Origin: Planktomarina sp.
GTDB lineage: Bacteria; Pseudomonadota; Alphaproteobacteria; Rhodobacterales; Rhodobacteraceae
DNA length: 10,968 nt
Direction of reading: 5' to 3'
Assembly (NCBI GenBank): GCA_016780825.1
Contig: JADHLF010000056.1
Span: forward strand, 1 to 10,968
The notes beneath the pieces were generated by a model that did not search any database, was not told the DNA's origin, and was given only the letters and a program-made list of their open reading frames with translations. Made by a program: the position numbers and the translations under genes. Numbering within the stretch: the first letter of the stretch is position 1; every line of letters starts with the position of its first letter. Of the stretch, positions 1 through 6,500 are shown piece by piece.

Positions 1-21
1 CTAGTAAGTCGATATGCAGTT

Positions 22-45
22 GTTTGTTCATCGAATGAACCAAAC
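22..45. promoter_or_regulatory. Inverted repeat, possible operator
   Basis: The arm GTTTGTTCAT (22-31) and the arm ATGAACCAAAC (35-45) are reverse complements apart from one extra base in the right arm. They are separated by CGA. A compact, nearly perfect dyad in AT-rich non-coding DNA fits a binding site for a dimeric repressor, or a small RNA hairpin. Neither its regulator nor the gene it would control is visible. Confidence 0.3.
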
Positions 46-206
46 CGCCCACATATCTCTTCAGATACTAAAATTTCAAATAACGTGACACAAAAATCCT
101 CAAATTACGCAATAACATAATGCGCAAAATGATCGGTTTTACTTTCAGTGTCGCACCAGCGCGGCGCGTCTGCGTTGCTGATAGAGGGCTTCTAAGGTTA
201 CTGACC

Positions 207-228
207 AAAAGCCGCAAGAGCTTTTTTG
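207..228 (+). terminator. Weak intrinsic-terminator-like hairpin
   Basis: AAAAGC (207-212) pairs with GCTTTT (220-225) around a 7-base loop, and T continues to 227. The stem is short and mostly A:T, so it would be a weak terminator. If real, it would end a plus-strand transcript that started left of the window. Confidence 0.25.
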
Positions 229-250
229 TAGAAATATTCAATTTTTTAAA

Positions 251-285
251 TTAAGTTTTTAAACGAATAAAAACAGCAATATAAT
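251..285 (+). promoter_or_regulatory. Candidate sigma-70 promoter with perfect -10
   Basis: TATAAT at 280-285 matches the -10 consensus exactly. The matching -35 position (about 257-262, TTTTAA) is poor, but the whole upstream stretch is A/T tracts that could act as an UP-like element. Transcription would start near 292-295, just before the hairpin at 300-324. AT-rich DNA yields such boxes by chance, so confidence is limited. Confidence 0.3.
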
Positions 286-291
286 CTTATT

Positions 292-442
292 TTTGGTGTG
301 GAGTGCCTGCAAGTTGGGCACTCCCGCCCCCTACCTGCGGCCAATAAAGCAAGATTTCGCGGGAATCCTAGCCGCCCTGATATGCCCAATTCCAGGGACT
401 CACCGGCAATCTAACTGGGCTGGCTCATCCAATGAGCTTTTT
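292..442 (+). ncRNA. Candidate small RNA, about 150 nt
   Basis: This is inferred from an ordered set of signals on the plus strand. A perfect -10 box lies at 280-285. An 8-bp perfect stem follows (GGAGTGCC 300-307 with GGCACTCC 317-324). CCCTG and CAGGG can pair further along. At the end, GCTCAT (423-428) pairs with ATGAGC (432-437) and is followed by TTTTT (438-442). The last 18 bases would be antisense to the end of msrQ, including its stop codon. No known RNA family is recognised, and there is no coding signal in this strand. It could equally be untranscribed spacer. Confidence 0.25.
423..442 (+). terminator. Intrinsic-terminator-like hairpin over msrQ stop
   Basis: GCTCAT (423-428), loop CCA, then ATGAGC (432-437) form a perfect 6-bp stem followed by five T (438-442). 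The T run is on the plus strand, so it would stop transcripts running towards msrQ, not msrQ itself. On the minus strand the hairpin is followed by CAGCC and has no T run. The msrQ stop codon (425-427) is part of the stem. Confidence 0.3.
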
Positions 443-1060
443 CCGCAGGCCCTGAAGACCCGACAGCACTCCGCGACGCCATTTGCCCACACGCAGGGCC
501 AAAAACGCCAAAATAACGACCATATGAGCCAGCGCTTCCACATCAAAGCCTTTCGACAGCATGATGAAATGCAGCCCTGCCAAAATGGCCACCAGATAGG
601 TCAGGCGATGCAAAATGCGCCAGAACCGTCCCAGGCGGCGGACCGATCGGTCATTGGAGGTGAGCGCCAAAGGAATCATTGCGACAAAGCCGGCAAAACC
701 GACAGTCACATAGGGGCGTTTGGCAATCTCTGTCCATATTTGATTGAGACCCTGAAGATCCAGCAAAAACCAGACCAGAAAATGCGCCGTGACATAGGCA
801 AAGGCCATCACACCGATGGCGCGGCGGAAGCGGACCAAATTGATTCGGGTCAAGTGCAACAGCGGCGAAACGGCGAGACCCAATATTAAAAGCTTAAGGG
901 CAAATTCGCCCAGTTCCTCTTCGAGTTCATTAATGGGCTCTGGTCCCAGATTATCGGTCAAGCCCGCCGCAATCGCCAAGAGGCCCGGAATAGGTAAAAT
1001 AAGGTACAGCACCCAGGTTGGAATTTGGCGCAGGGCCGTGTTAATCCACTGTATAAGCAT
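425..1060 (-). CDS. msrQ: MsrQ, haem b membrane subunit of MsrPQ
   Basis: The product (211 aa) is the inner-membrane partner of the periplasmic methionine sulfoxide reductase MsrP and passes electrons to it from the quinone pool or a flavin reductase. The family is ferric reductase-like (YedZ). About six hydrophobic segments are seen (near residues 15-33, 53-70, 82-101, 117-133, 150-165 and 176-192). Histidines H93 (TAHFLVW), H151 (ILHRLTY) and H164 (AGLHF) lie where the family's haem ligands are expected. Length is usual. The ATG at 1060 is used; only a weak GGA lies upstream, so translation may depend on the upstream gene. It follows msrP by 85 bases on the same strand, the standard msrPQ order. 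The spacer holds a small AGCC/GGCT hairpin but no terminator. Confidence 0.93.
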   Translation of the reverse strand: MLIQWINTALRQIPTWVLYLILPIPGLLAIAAGLTDNLGPEPINELEEELGEFALKLLILGLAVSPLLHLTRINLVRFRRAIGVMAFAYVTAHFLVWFLLDLQGLNQIWTEIAKRPYVTVGFAGFVAMIPLALTSNDRSVRRLGRFWRILHRLTYLVAILAGLHFIMLSKGFDVEALAHMVVILAFLALRVGKWRRGVLSGLQGLRKKLIG

Positions 1061-1145
1061 TGAGACAATCCATTTTCATTTAATAGATGCCACAATAGCC
1101 AAATGGCTGCTGCATGCAAATACTCTCCACCACCGGGACCAGAGG

Positions 1146-2048
1146 TTAAAAATACCTTGTGAGATCCATGCCCTTATAAAGGTCCGCAACTTCGGCCTCA
1201 TAGCCGTTGAACATCAATGTCGGTTGCCGACGATTAAACAGGCCGCCGCCGATCTTGCGTTCCGTGGCCTGCGACCAGCGTGGATGGCTGACCGTTGGAT
1301 TCACATTGCTGTAAAAGCCGTATTCGCGGGCATTGGCCATATTCCAGCTCGTGGCGGGCTCTTGGTCCGTCAAGGTTATTCGCACGATGGATTTGATCGA
1401 TTTGAACCCGTATTTCCAAGGCACCACCAACCGGATGGGCGCACCGTTCTGATTTGGGATGGGCTTGCCATAGATCCCCGTCGCCATCAGAGTCAAAGGA
1501 TGCAGCGCCTCATCCAGCCGTAATCCCTCGCGATAGGGCCAATCCAGGACGGGATAGCGCAGACCTGGCATTTCATCGGGACGGTTGGCGGTCTCGAAGG
1601 CAACATATTTTGCGCCAGACTGCACGCCGACCTTGTCGAGAATGTCTTTCAGCTCCACCCCATTCCAAGGCACGACCATCGACCAGGCTTCAACGCAACG
1701 GAACCGGTAGATACGCTCCTCCTCGCTTAAGCCGTCCAGCAAGGAGGCCACGGAATAGCGCCCGGGCGCGTCGACCAGGCCATCCACTTCAATCTCCCAA
1801 CCAGAGGTGTTCAAACGGTGGGCATGGGCGGCAGGGTCTTCCTTATCAGTGCCAAATTCATAGAAATTGTTATAGCTGGTGATATGCTCCCAAGTGTTGG
1901 GCTCTAAGGTTTCCGCCAGGGCCGGGCTGGCGATTGAAGCTGTGGCCCCCGCTCCCAAGGCGCCTGCGATGAGTTGCCTGCGATTGAGCCAAAGCGGCTC
2001 GGGGGTAACATCCGCGCGTGTCAGCGTATTCGTCCAGCGATGTGCCAT
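1146..2048 (-). CDS. msrP: MsrP, periplasmic methionine sulfoxide reductase
   Basis: This is the molybdopterin-dependent catalytic subunit (300 aa) that reduces methionine sulfoxide in periplasmic proteins. The N-terminus is a Tat signal: twin arginine in NRRQLIAGA (residues 23-24), an alanine/glycine-rich stretch, and a likely cleavage after ASPALA (residue 45). The molybdenum-ligand cysteine is C118, in RCVEAWSMVVPW; it is the only cysteine in the protein. The C-terminal half keeps family signatures such as PWKYGFKSIKSI and SHPRWSQATER. The ATG at 2048 is preferred because AAAGGA sits just upstream and the Tat signal then has a normal length; the frame remains open to 2111, which would add 21 unlikely residues. 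It is transcribed with msrQ and diverges from the SDR gene. Confidence 0.95.
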   Translation of the reverse strand: MAHRWTNTLTRADVTPEPLWLNRRQLIAGALGAGATASIASPALAETLEPNTWEHITSYNNFYEFGTDKEDPAAHAHRLNTSGWEIEVDGLVDAPGRYSVASLLDGLSEEERIYRFRCVEAWSMVVPWNGVELKDILDKVGVQSGAKYVAFETANRPDEMPGLRYPVLDWPYREGLRLDEALHPLTLMATGIYGKPIPNQNGAPIRLVVPWKYGFKSIKSIVRITLTDQEPATSWNMANAREYGFYSNVNPTVSHPRWSQATERKIGGGLFNRRQPTLMFNGYEAEVADLYKGMDLTRYF

Positions 2049-2150
2049 GGTGAGATCCTTTCTATTACCGAAGATGTAATCCAAAAGATGATTATGTCCA
2101 ATACCAGTCACATAACAGCTTCGCGAGGCCGTTGAAACATTTTCACCGCT

Positions 2151-2191
2151 TGCCTCTGCTGCCCCCCGGCGGCACAGTCAGGCAAAAGGAG
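2151..2191 (+). promoter_or_regulatory. Leader hairpin and ribosome binding site of the SDR gene
   Basis: TGCTGCC (2157-2163) pairs with GGCGGCA (2168-2174) around CCCC, with one T:G pair. An outer stem TGCCT (2151-2155) with AGGCA (2180-2184) closes it. The outer stem ends exactly where the strong Shine-Dalgarno AAAAGGAG (2184-2191) begins, six bases before the ATG at 2198. The ribosome site decides this start over the upstream in-frame TTG at 2132. The hairpin could modulate ribosome access, but that is inference. Confidence 0.4.
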
Positions 2192-2197
2192 ATTGAC

Positions 2198-2953
2198 ATG
2201 AAAACTGCACTCATCACCGGCGCGGCGCGCGGCATTGGACTTGCCACCACTGATATCCTTTGCTCACAGGGCTGGCATGTGGTCATGGTGGACAGAGACG
2301 CAGAGGCGTTAATGGCCCGAGCATCTGAGCGCCAAGCTGTGACCGCTGCGGTATATGATATTTCGGATCCCGACCAAGTGGACGCAATGGTTGCAACGAC
2401 ATTGGCCGCACGTGGGCAGATTGACGCTTTGGTGAATAACGCCGGGGTCGCAGATTTTGGCCCGATTGAGCACACCAGTTTCGCCCGCTGGCGGCGGGTG
2501 ATGGAGACCAATCTGGACGGGGCATTTCTATGCACCCAAGCCGCCACACCGGCACTCAAGGCCAGTCGCGGCGCGGTGGTCAATATCGCCTCAATCTCTG
2601 GGTTGCGGGCCTCGACCCTGCGGGTGGCCTATGGAACGTCAAAAGCAGCAATCATTCACATGACCCAACAATATGCAGCCGAGCTGGGCGAATATGGTAT
2701 TCGGGTCAATTCTGTGGCGCCCGGTCCGGTGCGCACCAAACTGGCCATGGCCGTGCACACCCAAGACATCATCGACGCCTATCACGATGCTATTCCGCTG
2801 GGTCGCTATGGCAGCGAAGCAGAAATCGGGCAGGTCATCGCCTTTCTGTGCTCAGATCAAGCCAGCTATGTGACCGGGCAAAATATCTCGGTAGATGGCG
2901 GGTTTGAAAGTACGGGTATTGGCCTGCCGTCACTCCGCGGGCAAACCCAGTAG
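2198..2953 (+). CDS. SDR family NAD(P)-dependent oxidoreductase
   Basis: A classical short-chain dehydrogenase/reductase of 251 aa, cytosolic. Motifs in order: nucleotide-binding TGAARGIG (7-14); acidic D32 after the second strand (VVMVDRD), which in this family favours NAD(H) over NADP(H); NNAG (80-83); N105; catalytic S132; YGTSK with Y145 and K149; APGPVRT (174-180); and the C-terminal VTGQNISVDGG. The complete Ser-Tyr-Lys triad indicates an active enzyme. The substrate cannot be read from sequence; polyol or 3-oxoacyl dehydrogenases are similar. The ATG at 2198 has an excellent ribosome site. The gene diverges from msrP and its 3' end overlaps the convergent HAD gene by 24 bases, so the two stop regions constrain each other. 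Confidence 0.9.
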   Translation: MKTALITGAARGIGLATTDILCSQGWHVVMVDRDAEALMARASERQAVTAAVYDISDPDQVDAMVATTLAARGQIDALVNNAGVADFGPIEHTSFARWRRVMETNLDGAFLCTQAATPALKASRGAVVNIASISGLRASTLRVAYGTSKAAIIHMTQQYAAELGEYGIRVNSVAPGPVRTKLAMAVHTQDIIDAYHDAIPLGRYGSEAEIGQVIAFLCSDQASYVTGQNISVDGGFESTGIGLPSLRGQTQ

Positions 2954-3598
2954 CGCCGGCAGCTGCGCCATATCGTCAAACAAGATATCCGTGAGACCTT
3001 CAAATTTGGCAGGCGGAGTGTCGCGCACAAATCCGAACACAGCCATGCCCGCAGCCACGGCGGCCTGAGCCCCGGTGGCGCTGTCTTCAATCACCACGCA
3101 GTCTTTTGGTGCCACGCCCGCTTGGCTGGCCGCCAAAAGATAGACATCCGGGGCGGGCTTGGGCGCGGCGACATCCTCGCGCGAATAGATGCGTCCGGCA
3201 AAGCGCGCCGCCAAGCCGCAGCGCGCCAAGGTGATTTCCATTTTGCGATGCGGCCCGTTCGAGCCGATCGCATAGGGAAGGCCCTGCTGATCCAAACGGT
3301 CCAACACCGCGCCAATGCCCGGGATGGGTTCGACACTGCGGGCCAGGGCAGCAAATATCTTGTCATAAATTTGAGTGACCCAATCTGCTGGAATAGCCGC
3401 ACCCATAGACCGCGCTTGGGCACCGGCCCCCGCCATTGTTCCACCCATGAACAGATCAACGACTTTCGGCAGCTCAAGCGGCAAGCCTCTTGCGGCCAGA
3501 TCATCACGGATCAGTTGCAGCGTCACAGGCTCACTGTCGACCACCACGCCGTCACAATCAAAAATTACCATCTTGGGCCGGCGTTCACGTCTCAGCAT
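2930..3598 (-). CDS. HAD-superfamily phosphatase (beta-phosphoglucomutase-like)
   Basis: A 222-aa haloacid dehalogenase-type hydrolase, probably a small-molecule phosphatase of the subfamily with an alpha-helical cap. Motif I is FDCDGVVVDSE with nucleophile D14 and acid/base D16; motif II S113 in YAIGSNGP; motif III K147 in APKPAPDVYL; motif IV E171-D172 in VIEDSATG. All catalytic residues are present. It resembles 6-phosphogluconate or sugar-phosphate phosphatases (YieH-like), but the substrate is not determined. The ATG at 3598 is chosen because AAGGA lies seven bases upstream; a TTG at 3616 is in frame but lacks such support. It lies downstream of clpB, with an intrinsic terminator in between, and overlaps the SDR gene tail to tail. 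Confidence 0.88.
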   Translation of the reverse strand: MLRRERRPKMVIFDCDGVVVDSEPVTLQLIRDDLAARGLPLELPKVVDLFMGGTMAGAGAQARSMGAAIPADWVTQIYDKIFAALARSVEPIPGIGAVLDRLDQQGLPYAIGSNGPHRKMEITLARCGLAARFAGRIYSREDVAAPKPAPDVYLLAASQAGVAPKDCVVIEDSATGAQAAVAAGMAVFGFVRDTPPAKFEGLTDILFDDMAQLPALLGLPAE

Positions 3599-3614
3599 AG
3601 AGTGTTCCTTATGC

Positions 3615-3646
3615 AATAAACGCCCCCGCGCGGTTGCACGGGGGCG
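3615..3646 (-). terminator. Strong intrinsic terminator downstream of clpB
   Basis: Read on the minus strand, CGCCCCCGTGC pairs with GCGCGGGGGCG around an AACC loop (an 11-bp stem with one G:U pair) and is followed by TTTATT. It begins 21 bases after the clpB stop codon. The other strand has no T run, so it acts only on minus-strand transcripts. Its end lies 16 bases before the HAD start codon, leaving no room for a promoter between them. Confidence 0.75.
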
Positions 3647-3659
3647 GGGGTGGGGGTGG
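3640..3659 (+). other. G-rich tract, possible G-quadruplex
   Basis: Three runs of five G are separated by single C or T bases and followed by TGG. Three long runs plus a GG could form a two-layer, or incomplete three-layer, quadruplex. The G-rich strand is the template for clpB and HAD transcription; the mRNA carries the C-rich copy. The left part also serves in the terminator stem. Confidence 0.35.
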
Positions 3660-3667
3660 CCTTGGCC

Positions 3668-6277
3668 TTAATGCACCACAGCGTCTTTCGGTGGCAGACG
3701 GTTGGAGCCGCTAACCCGATCCCCAACGATCAAGCCCTCACTGCCCGCCGTGACGGGCACGATGTCACCATCTACGACCTCACCGGCCAAAAGCATCTCG
3801 GCCAATTGGTTTTGCAGGGCCGATTGGATCACCCGCTTTAGCGGACGCGCGCCGAAGACAGGATCAAAACCCTCATCGGCCAACCAAGTTTTGGCGGAGG
3901 CATCGAGTTCCAAGCGGATCTCCCGCGGCGCCAGACGGTCCTGTAACAGTGCCAATTGGATGTCCACGATACCATCCATATCCCGCCTGGTCAGGCGATC
4001 GAAAATGATGGTCTCATCCAAACGGTTGAGGAATTCCGGGCGGAAATGCCCCCGCACCGCGTCCATCACTTCGCGCCGCGCCGCAGAAGATTCCATCCCT
4101 TCGGGCAATTCGCTCAACACCTGCGCGCCAAGATTTGAGGTGAGCACGATGAGAGTTTGCTTGAAGTCCACGGTTCGGCCCTGGCTGTCGGTCAGCACCC
4201 CATCATCCAAAACCTGCAATAGGATATTGAACACATCCGGATGCGCCTTCTCAACCTCATCGAACAAAACCACTTGATAGGGCCGGCGGCGCACCGCTTC
4301 GGTTAAAACGCCCCCTTCATCATAGCCCACATAGCCTGGAGGCGCGCCAATCAAGCGCGACACACTATGTTTTTCCATGAATTCCGACATATCAATCCGA
4401 ACCATCGCAGCGTCGTCGTCAAACAAGAAATTCGCCACAGCCTTGGTCAATTCGGTCTTGCCAACGCCGGTTGGGCCCAAAAACAGGAAACTGCCCAGAG
4501 GTCGGCTTTCATCATTGAGCCCGGCCCGCGCGCGGCGCACCGCATTGGACACGGCTTTAACCGCGGCCGATTGACCAATCACACGCGCATGCAGCTCGTC
4601 CTCCATGCGCAGCAATTTATCCCGTTCGCCCTCCAACATCCGCGAGGTGGGAATTCCGGTCCAGCGCTCGACCACAGCGGCGATTTGATCTGGGCGCACG
4701 GCCTCCTCAACCATATGGCCTTCGGCCGCTTCCGCCTCTGCCAGTCTTTTTTCCAACCCCGGGATCACCCCGTAGGACAGCTCACCGGCTTTGCCAAGAT
4801 TGCCCTCACGTTTGGCGATGTCCAAATCAGCGCGGGCCCGGTCTAGGTGCTCTTTGATTTCGCGCGCTGAGGCCAGTTTGTCACGCTCTGCCTGCCATTG
4901 GGCATTCAGCTCGCTGGACCGTTCTTGCAGATCGGCCAAAGACTTCTCCAAAGCCGCAAGCCGAGTTTTCGACGCCGCATCATCTTCCAGCTTCAGCGCC
5001 TCAACCTCGATTTGCTTTTGCAAAATATCGCGATCCAGCGCGTCCAGCTCTTCTGGTTTGCTGTCCACCTGCATCCGCAAACGGCTGGCCGCCTCATCCA
5101 TGAGGTCAATGGCCTTATCGGGCAAAAAACGATCCGTGATATAGCGGTTTGACAGGGTAGCCGCCGCCACAAGCGCCGCATCGGCAATGCGCACGCCATG
5201 GTGCAGCTCGTATTTCTCTTTGATCCCGCGCAGGATCGAGATGGTATCCGTCACGCTCGGCTCTTCAACTTGAACCGGTTGAAAGCGCCTGGCAAGGGCG
5301 GCATCTTTTTCAACATATTTGCGGTATTCATCCAGCGTCGTCGCCCCAATGCAGTGCAATTCACCGCGGGCCAGAGCCGGTTTGATCAAATTGGCAGCAT
5401 CCATCGCGCCATCGCTTTTGCCCGCTCCGACGAGCGTGTGCATTTCATCGATAAACAACAGGATTTCGCCTGCCGCTGATGTGACCTCATTCAACACGGC
5501 CTTGAGACGTTCTTCAAATTCGCCGCGATACTTCGCCCCGGCAATCAACGAGCCCATATCCAAAGCCAACAGCCGCTTATTGCGCAGGCTTTCAGGCACG
5601 TCACCGTTGACAATGCGCAGCGCCATACCCTCGGCAATCGCCGTTTTGCCTACGCCCGGCTCGCCGATTAACACCGGGTTATTCTTCGTGCGGCGCGATA
5701 AAACCTGCATGGCGCGGCGGATTTCTTCATCCCGGCCAATGATCGGGTCAATCTTCCCTTCCCGCGCCCGCGCGGTCAAATCCTGGGCATATTTCTTCAG
5801 CGCTTCATAGCTGTCTTCAGCGCTGGCCGAATCCGCAGTGCGACCCTGACGGATATCTTCAATGGCACCATTAAGCTTTTGCGCCGTCACTGCGCCAGCG
5901 TCGAGCGCCTCCTTCGCTTTGGATTTCACCATGCAAAGCGCCATCAAGATGCGCTCCACGGGCACGAAACTGTCGCCCGCCTTTTGCGCCAGTTTTTCCG
6001 CCTCGGACAAAATCTTGCCGGTTGCGCTGTCGATATAGACCTGCGCATCACCCGTGACTTTGGCAATTTTTGACAGGGTCAGGTCCAAGTCTTCGCGCAC
6101 GCGCTGCGGCGCTCCGCCGGATCGCGTGATCAAATTGCTCGCCAACCCCTCTTTGTCGTCCAAAAGTGCTTTGAGCAAATGCTCCGGCCCTAGGCGCGCA
6201 TGGTCTTCTCTTTGTGCAATGGTTTGGGCCGCCTGAATGAAACCGCGCGACCGTTCGGTGAATTTGTCTAAATTCAT
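3668..6277 (-). CDS. clpB: ClpB, ATP-dependent disaggregase chaperone
   Basis: A full-length ClpB/Hsp104 (869 aa), the cytosolic hexameric AAA+ machine that rescues aggregated proteins together with DnaK. Order: N-terminal Clp repeat domain (about 1-150); first AAA+ domain with Walker A GEPGVGKT (205-212), pore-loop tyrosine Y250 (AGAKYRGEFE), Walker B LLFIDE (273-278) and arginines R330-R331; the ClpB-specific coiled-coil middle domain (about 405-525); second AAA+ domain with Walker A GPTGVGKT (601-608), pore loop GYVGYDEGG (648-656), Walker B VVLFDE (669-674) and sensor-2 GARPLKR (809-815). All ATPase residues are intact. The ATG at 6277 has AGGAG seven bases upstream. No in-frame start codon is evident near residue 149, where E. 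coli makes a short form. It diverges from pyrF. Confidence 0.98.
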   Translation of the reverse strand: MNLDKFTERSRGFIQAAQTIAQREDHARLGPEHLLKALLDDKEGLASNLITRSGGAPQRVREDLDLTLSKIAKVTGDAQVYIDSATGKILSEAEKLAQKAGDSFVPVERILMALCMVKSKAKEALDAGAVTAQKLNGAIEDIRQGRTADSASAEDSYEALKKYAQDLTARAREGKIDPIIGRDEEIRRAMQVLSRRTKNNPVLIGEPGVGKTAIAEGMALRIVNGDVPESLRNKRLLALDMGSLIAGAKYRGEFEERLKAVLNEVTSAAGEILLFIDEMHTLVGAGKSDGAMDAANLIKPALARGELHCIGATTLDEYRKYVEKDAALARRFQPVQVEEPSVTDTISILRGIKEKYELHHGVRIADAALVAAATLSNRYITDRFLPDKAIDLMDEAASRLRMQVDSKPEELDALDRDILQKQIEVEALKLEDDAASKTRLAALEKSLADLQERSSELNAQWQAERDKLASAREIKEHLDRARADLDIAKREGNLGKAGELSYGVIPGLEKRLAEAEAAEGHMVEEAVRPDQIAAVVERWTGIPTSRMLEGERDKLLRMEDELHARVIGQSAAVKAVSNAVRRARAGLNDESRPLGSFLFLGPTGVGKTELTKAVANFLFDDDAAMVRIDMSEFMEKHSVSRLIGAPPGYVGYDEGGVLTEAVRRRPYQVVLFDEVEKAHPDVFNILLQVLDDGVLTDSQGRTVDFKQTLIVLTSNLGAQVLSELPEGMESSAARREVMDAVRGHFRPEFLNRLDETIIFDRLTRRDMDGIVDIQLALLQDRLAPREIRLELDASAKTWLADEGFDPVFGARPLKRVIQSALQNQLAEMLLAGEVVDGDIVPVTAGSEGLIVGDRVSGSNRLPPKDAVVH

Positions 6278-6353
6278 CGTCTCTCTCCTTCGTAAGCGTC
6301 GCCGATCTTATGCTGCCCGACTTCGGCACAGCCTTTGTGCGACCTTAGCTGTT

Positions 6354-6382
6354 ATTTGGGCATGGTCCATTATCTCGACAAG
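6354..6382 (-). promoter_or_regulatory. Candidate heat-shock (sigma-32) promoter for clpB
   Basis: On the minus strand CTTG (6382-6379) is followed after 18 bases by CCCAAAT (6360-6354). This loosely fits the alphaproteobacterial sigma-32 pattern of CTTG and a C-rich, AT-ended -10 element. The -35 core is exact but short, and the -10 is imperfect. Heat induction of clpB is known in general; the location here is inferred. Confidence 0.25.
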
Positions 6383-6441
6383 TGCTCCGCCCGCATAAAT
6401 TGAGATTTTTGACAATAAGTCGGTATTTGTCACCCTTGGCA

Positions 6442-6468
6442 TAGACAGGCCCGGTTGCAATGGATAAT
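6442..6468 (+). promoter_or_regulatory. Weak candidate promoter for pyrF
   Basis: GATAAT at 6463-6468 differs from TATAAT at one base. TAGACA at 6442-6447 differs from TTGACA at one base, but the 15-base spacing is short. A perfect TTGACA further left (6409-6414) has no -10 box at the right distance. The leader to the pyrF ATG would be about 25 bases. Confidence 0.2.
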
Positions 6469-6500
6469 TCACCCTCGATGCGCAAACTCTGGAGGTCCTC

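Larger units (their letters stand above)
1..424. other. AT-rich intergenic region left of msrQ
   Basis: No credible protein gene is seen on either strand here. The first 295 bases are clearly richer in A+T than the rest of the window, especially about 227-295, which is nearly all A and T. Contents: an inverted repeat at 22-45; a second imperfect one (TTACGCA at 105-111 against TGCGCAA at 121-127); a weak terminator-like hairpin at 207-228; a perfect TATAAT at 280-285; an 8-bp perfect stem at 300-324; and a hairpin with a T run at 423-442. The gene to the left is outside the window, so it is unknown which gene the left part serves. Confidence 0.7.

Noticed and set aside
300..324. Perfect 8-bp hairpin considered as a terminator for msrQ
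   Set aside because: On neither strand is it followed by a T run; it is instead listed as part of the possible small RNA.
293..889. Long open frame on the plus strand across the left spacer and msrQ
   Set aside because: It lies mostly antisense to msrQ, its composition is unlike a folded protein, and it has no ribosome site.
816..1523. Open frame of 235 codons on the plus strand
   Set aside because: It is the antisense shadow of msrQ, the spacer and msrP, both of which are firmly identified on the minus strand.
2132..2197. Longer SDR start at a TTG
   Set aside because: It lacks a ribosome site and adds residues before the canonical start of the fold, while the ATG at 2198 has a strong one.
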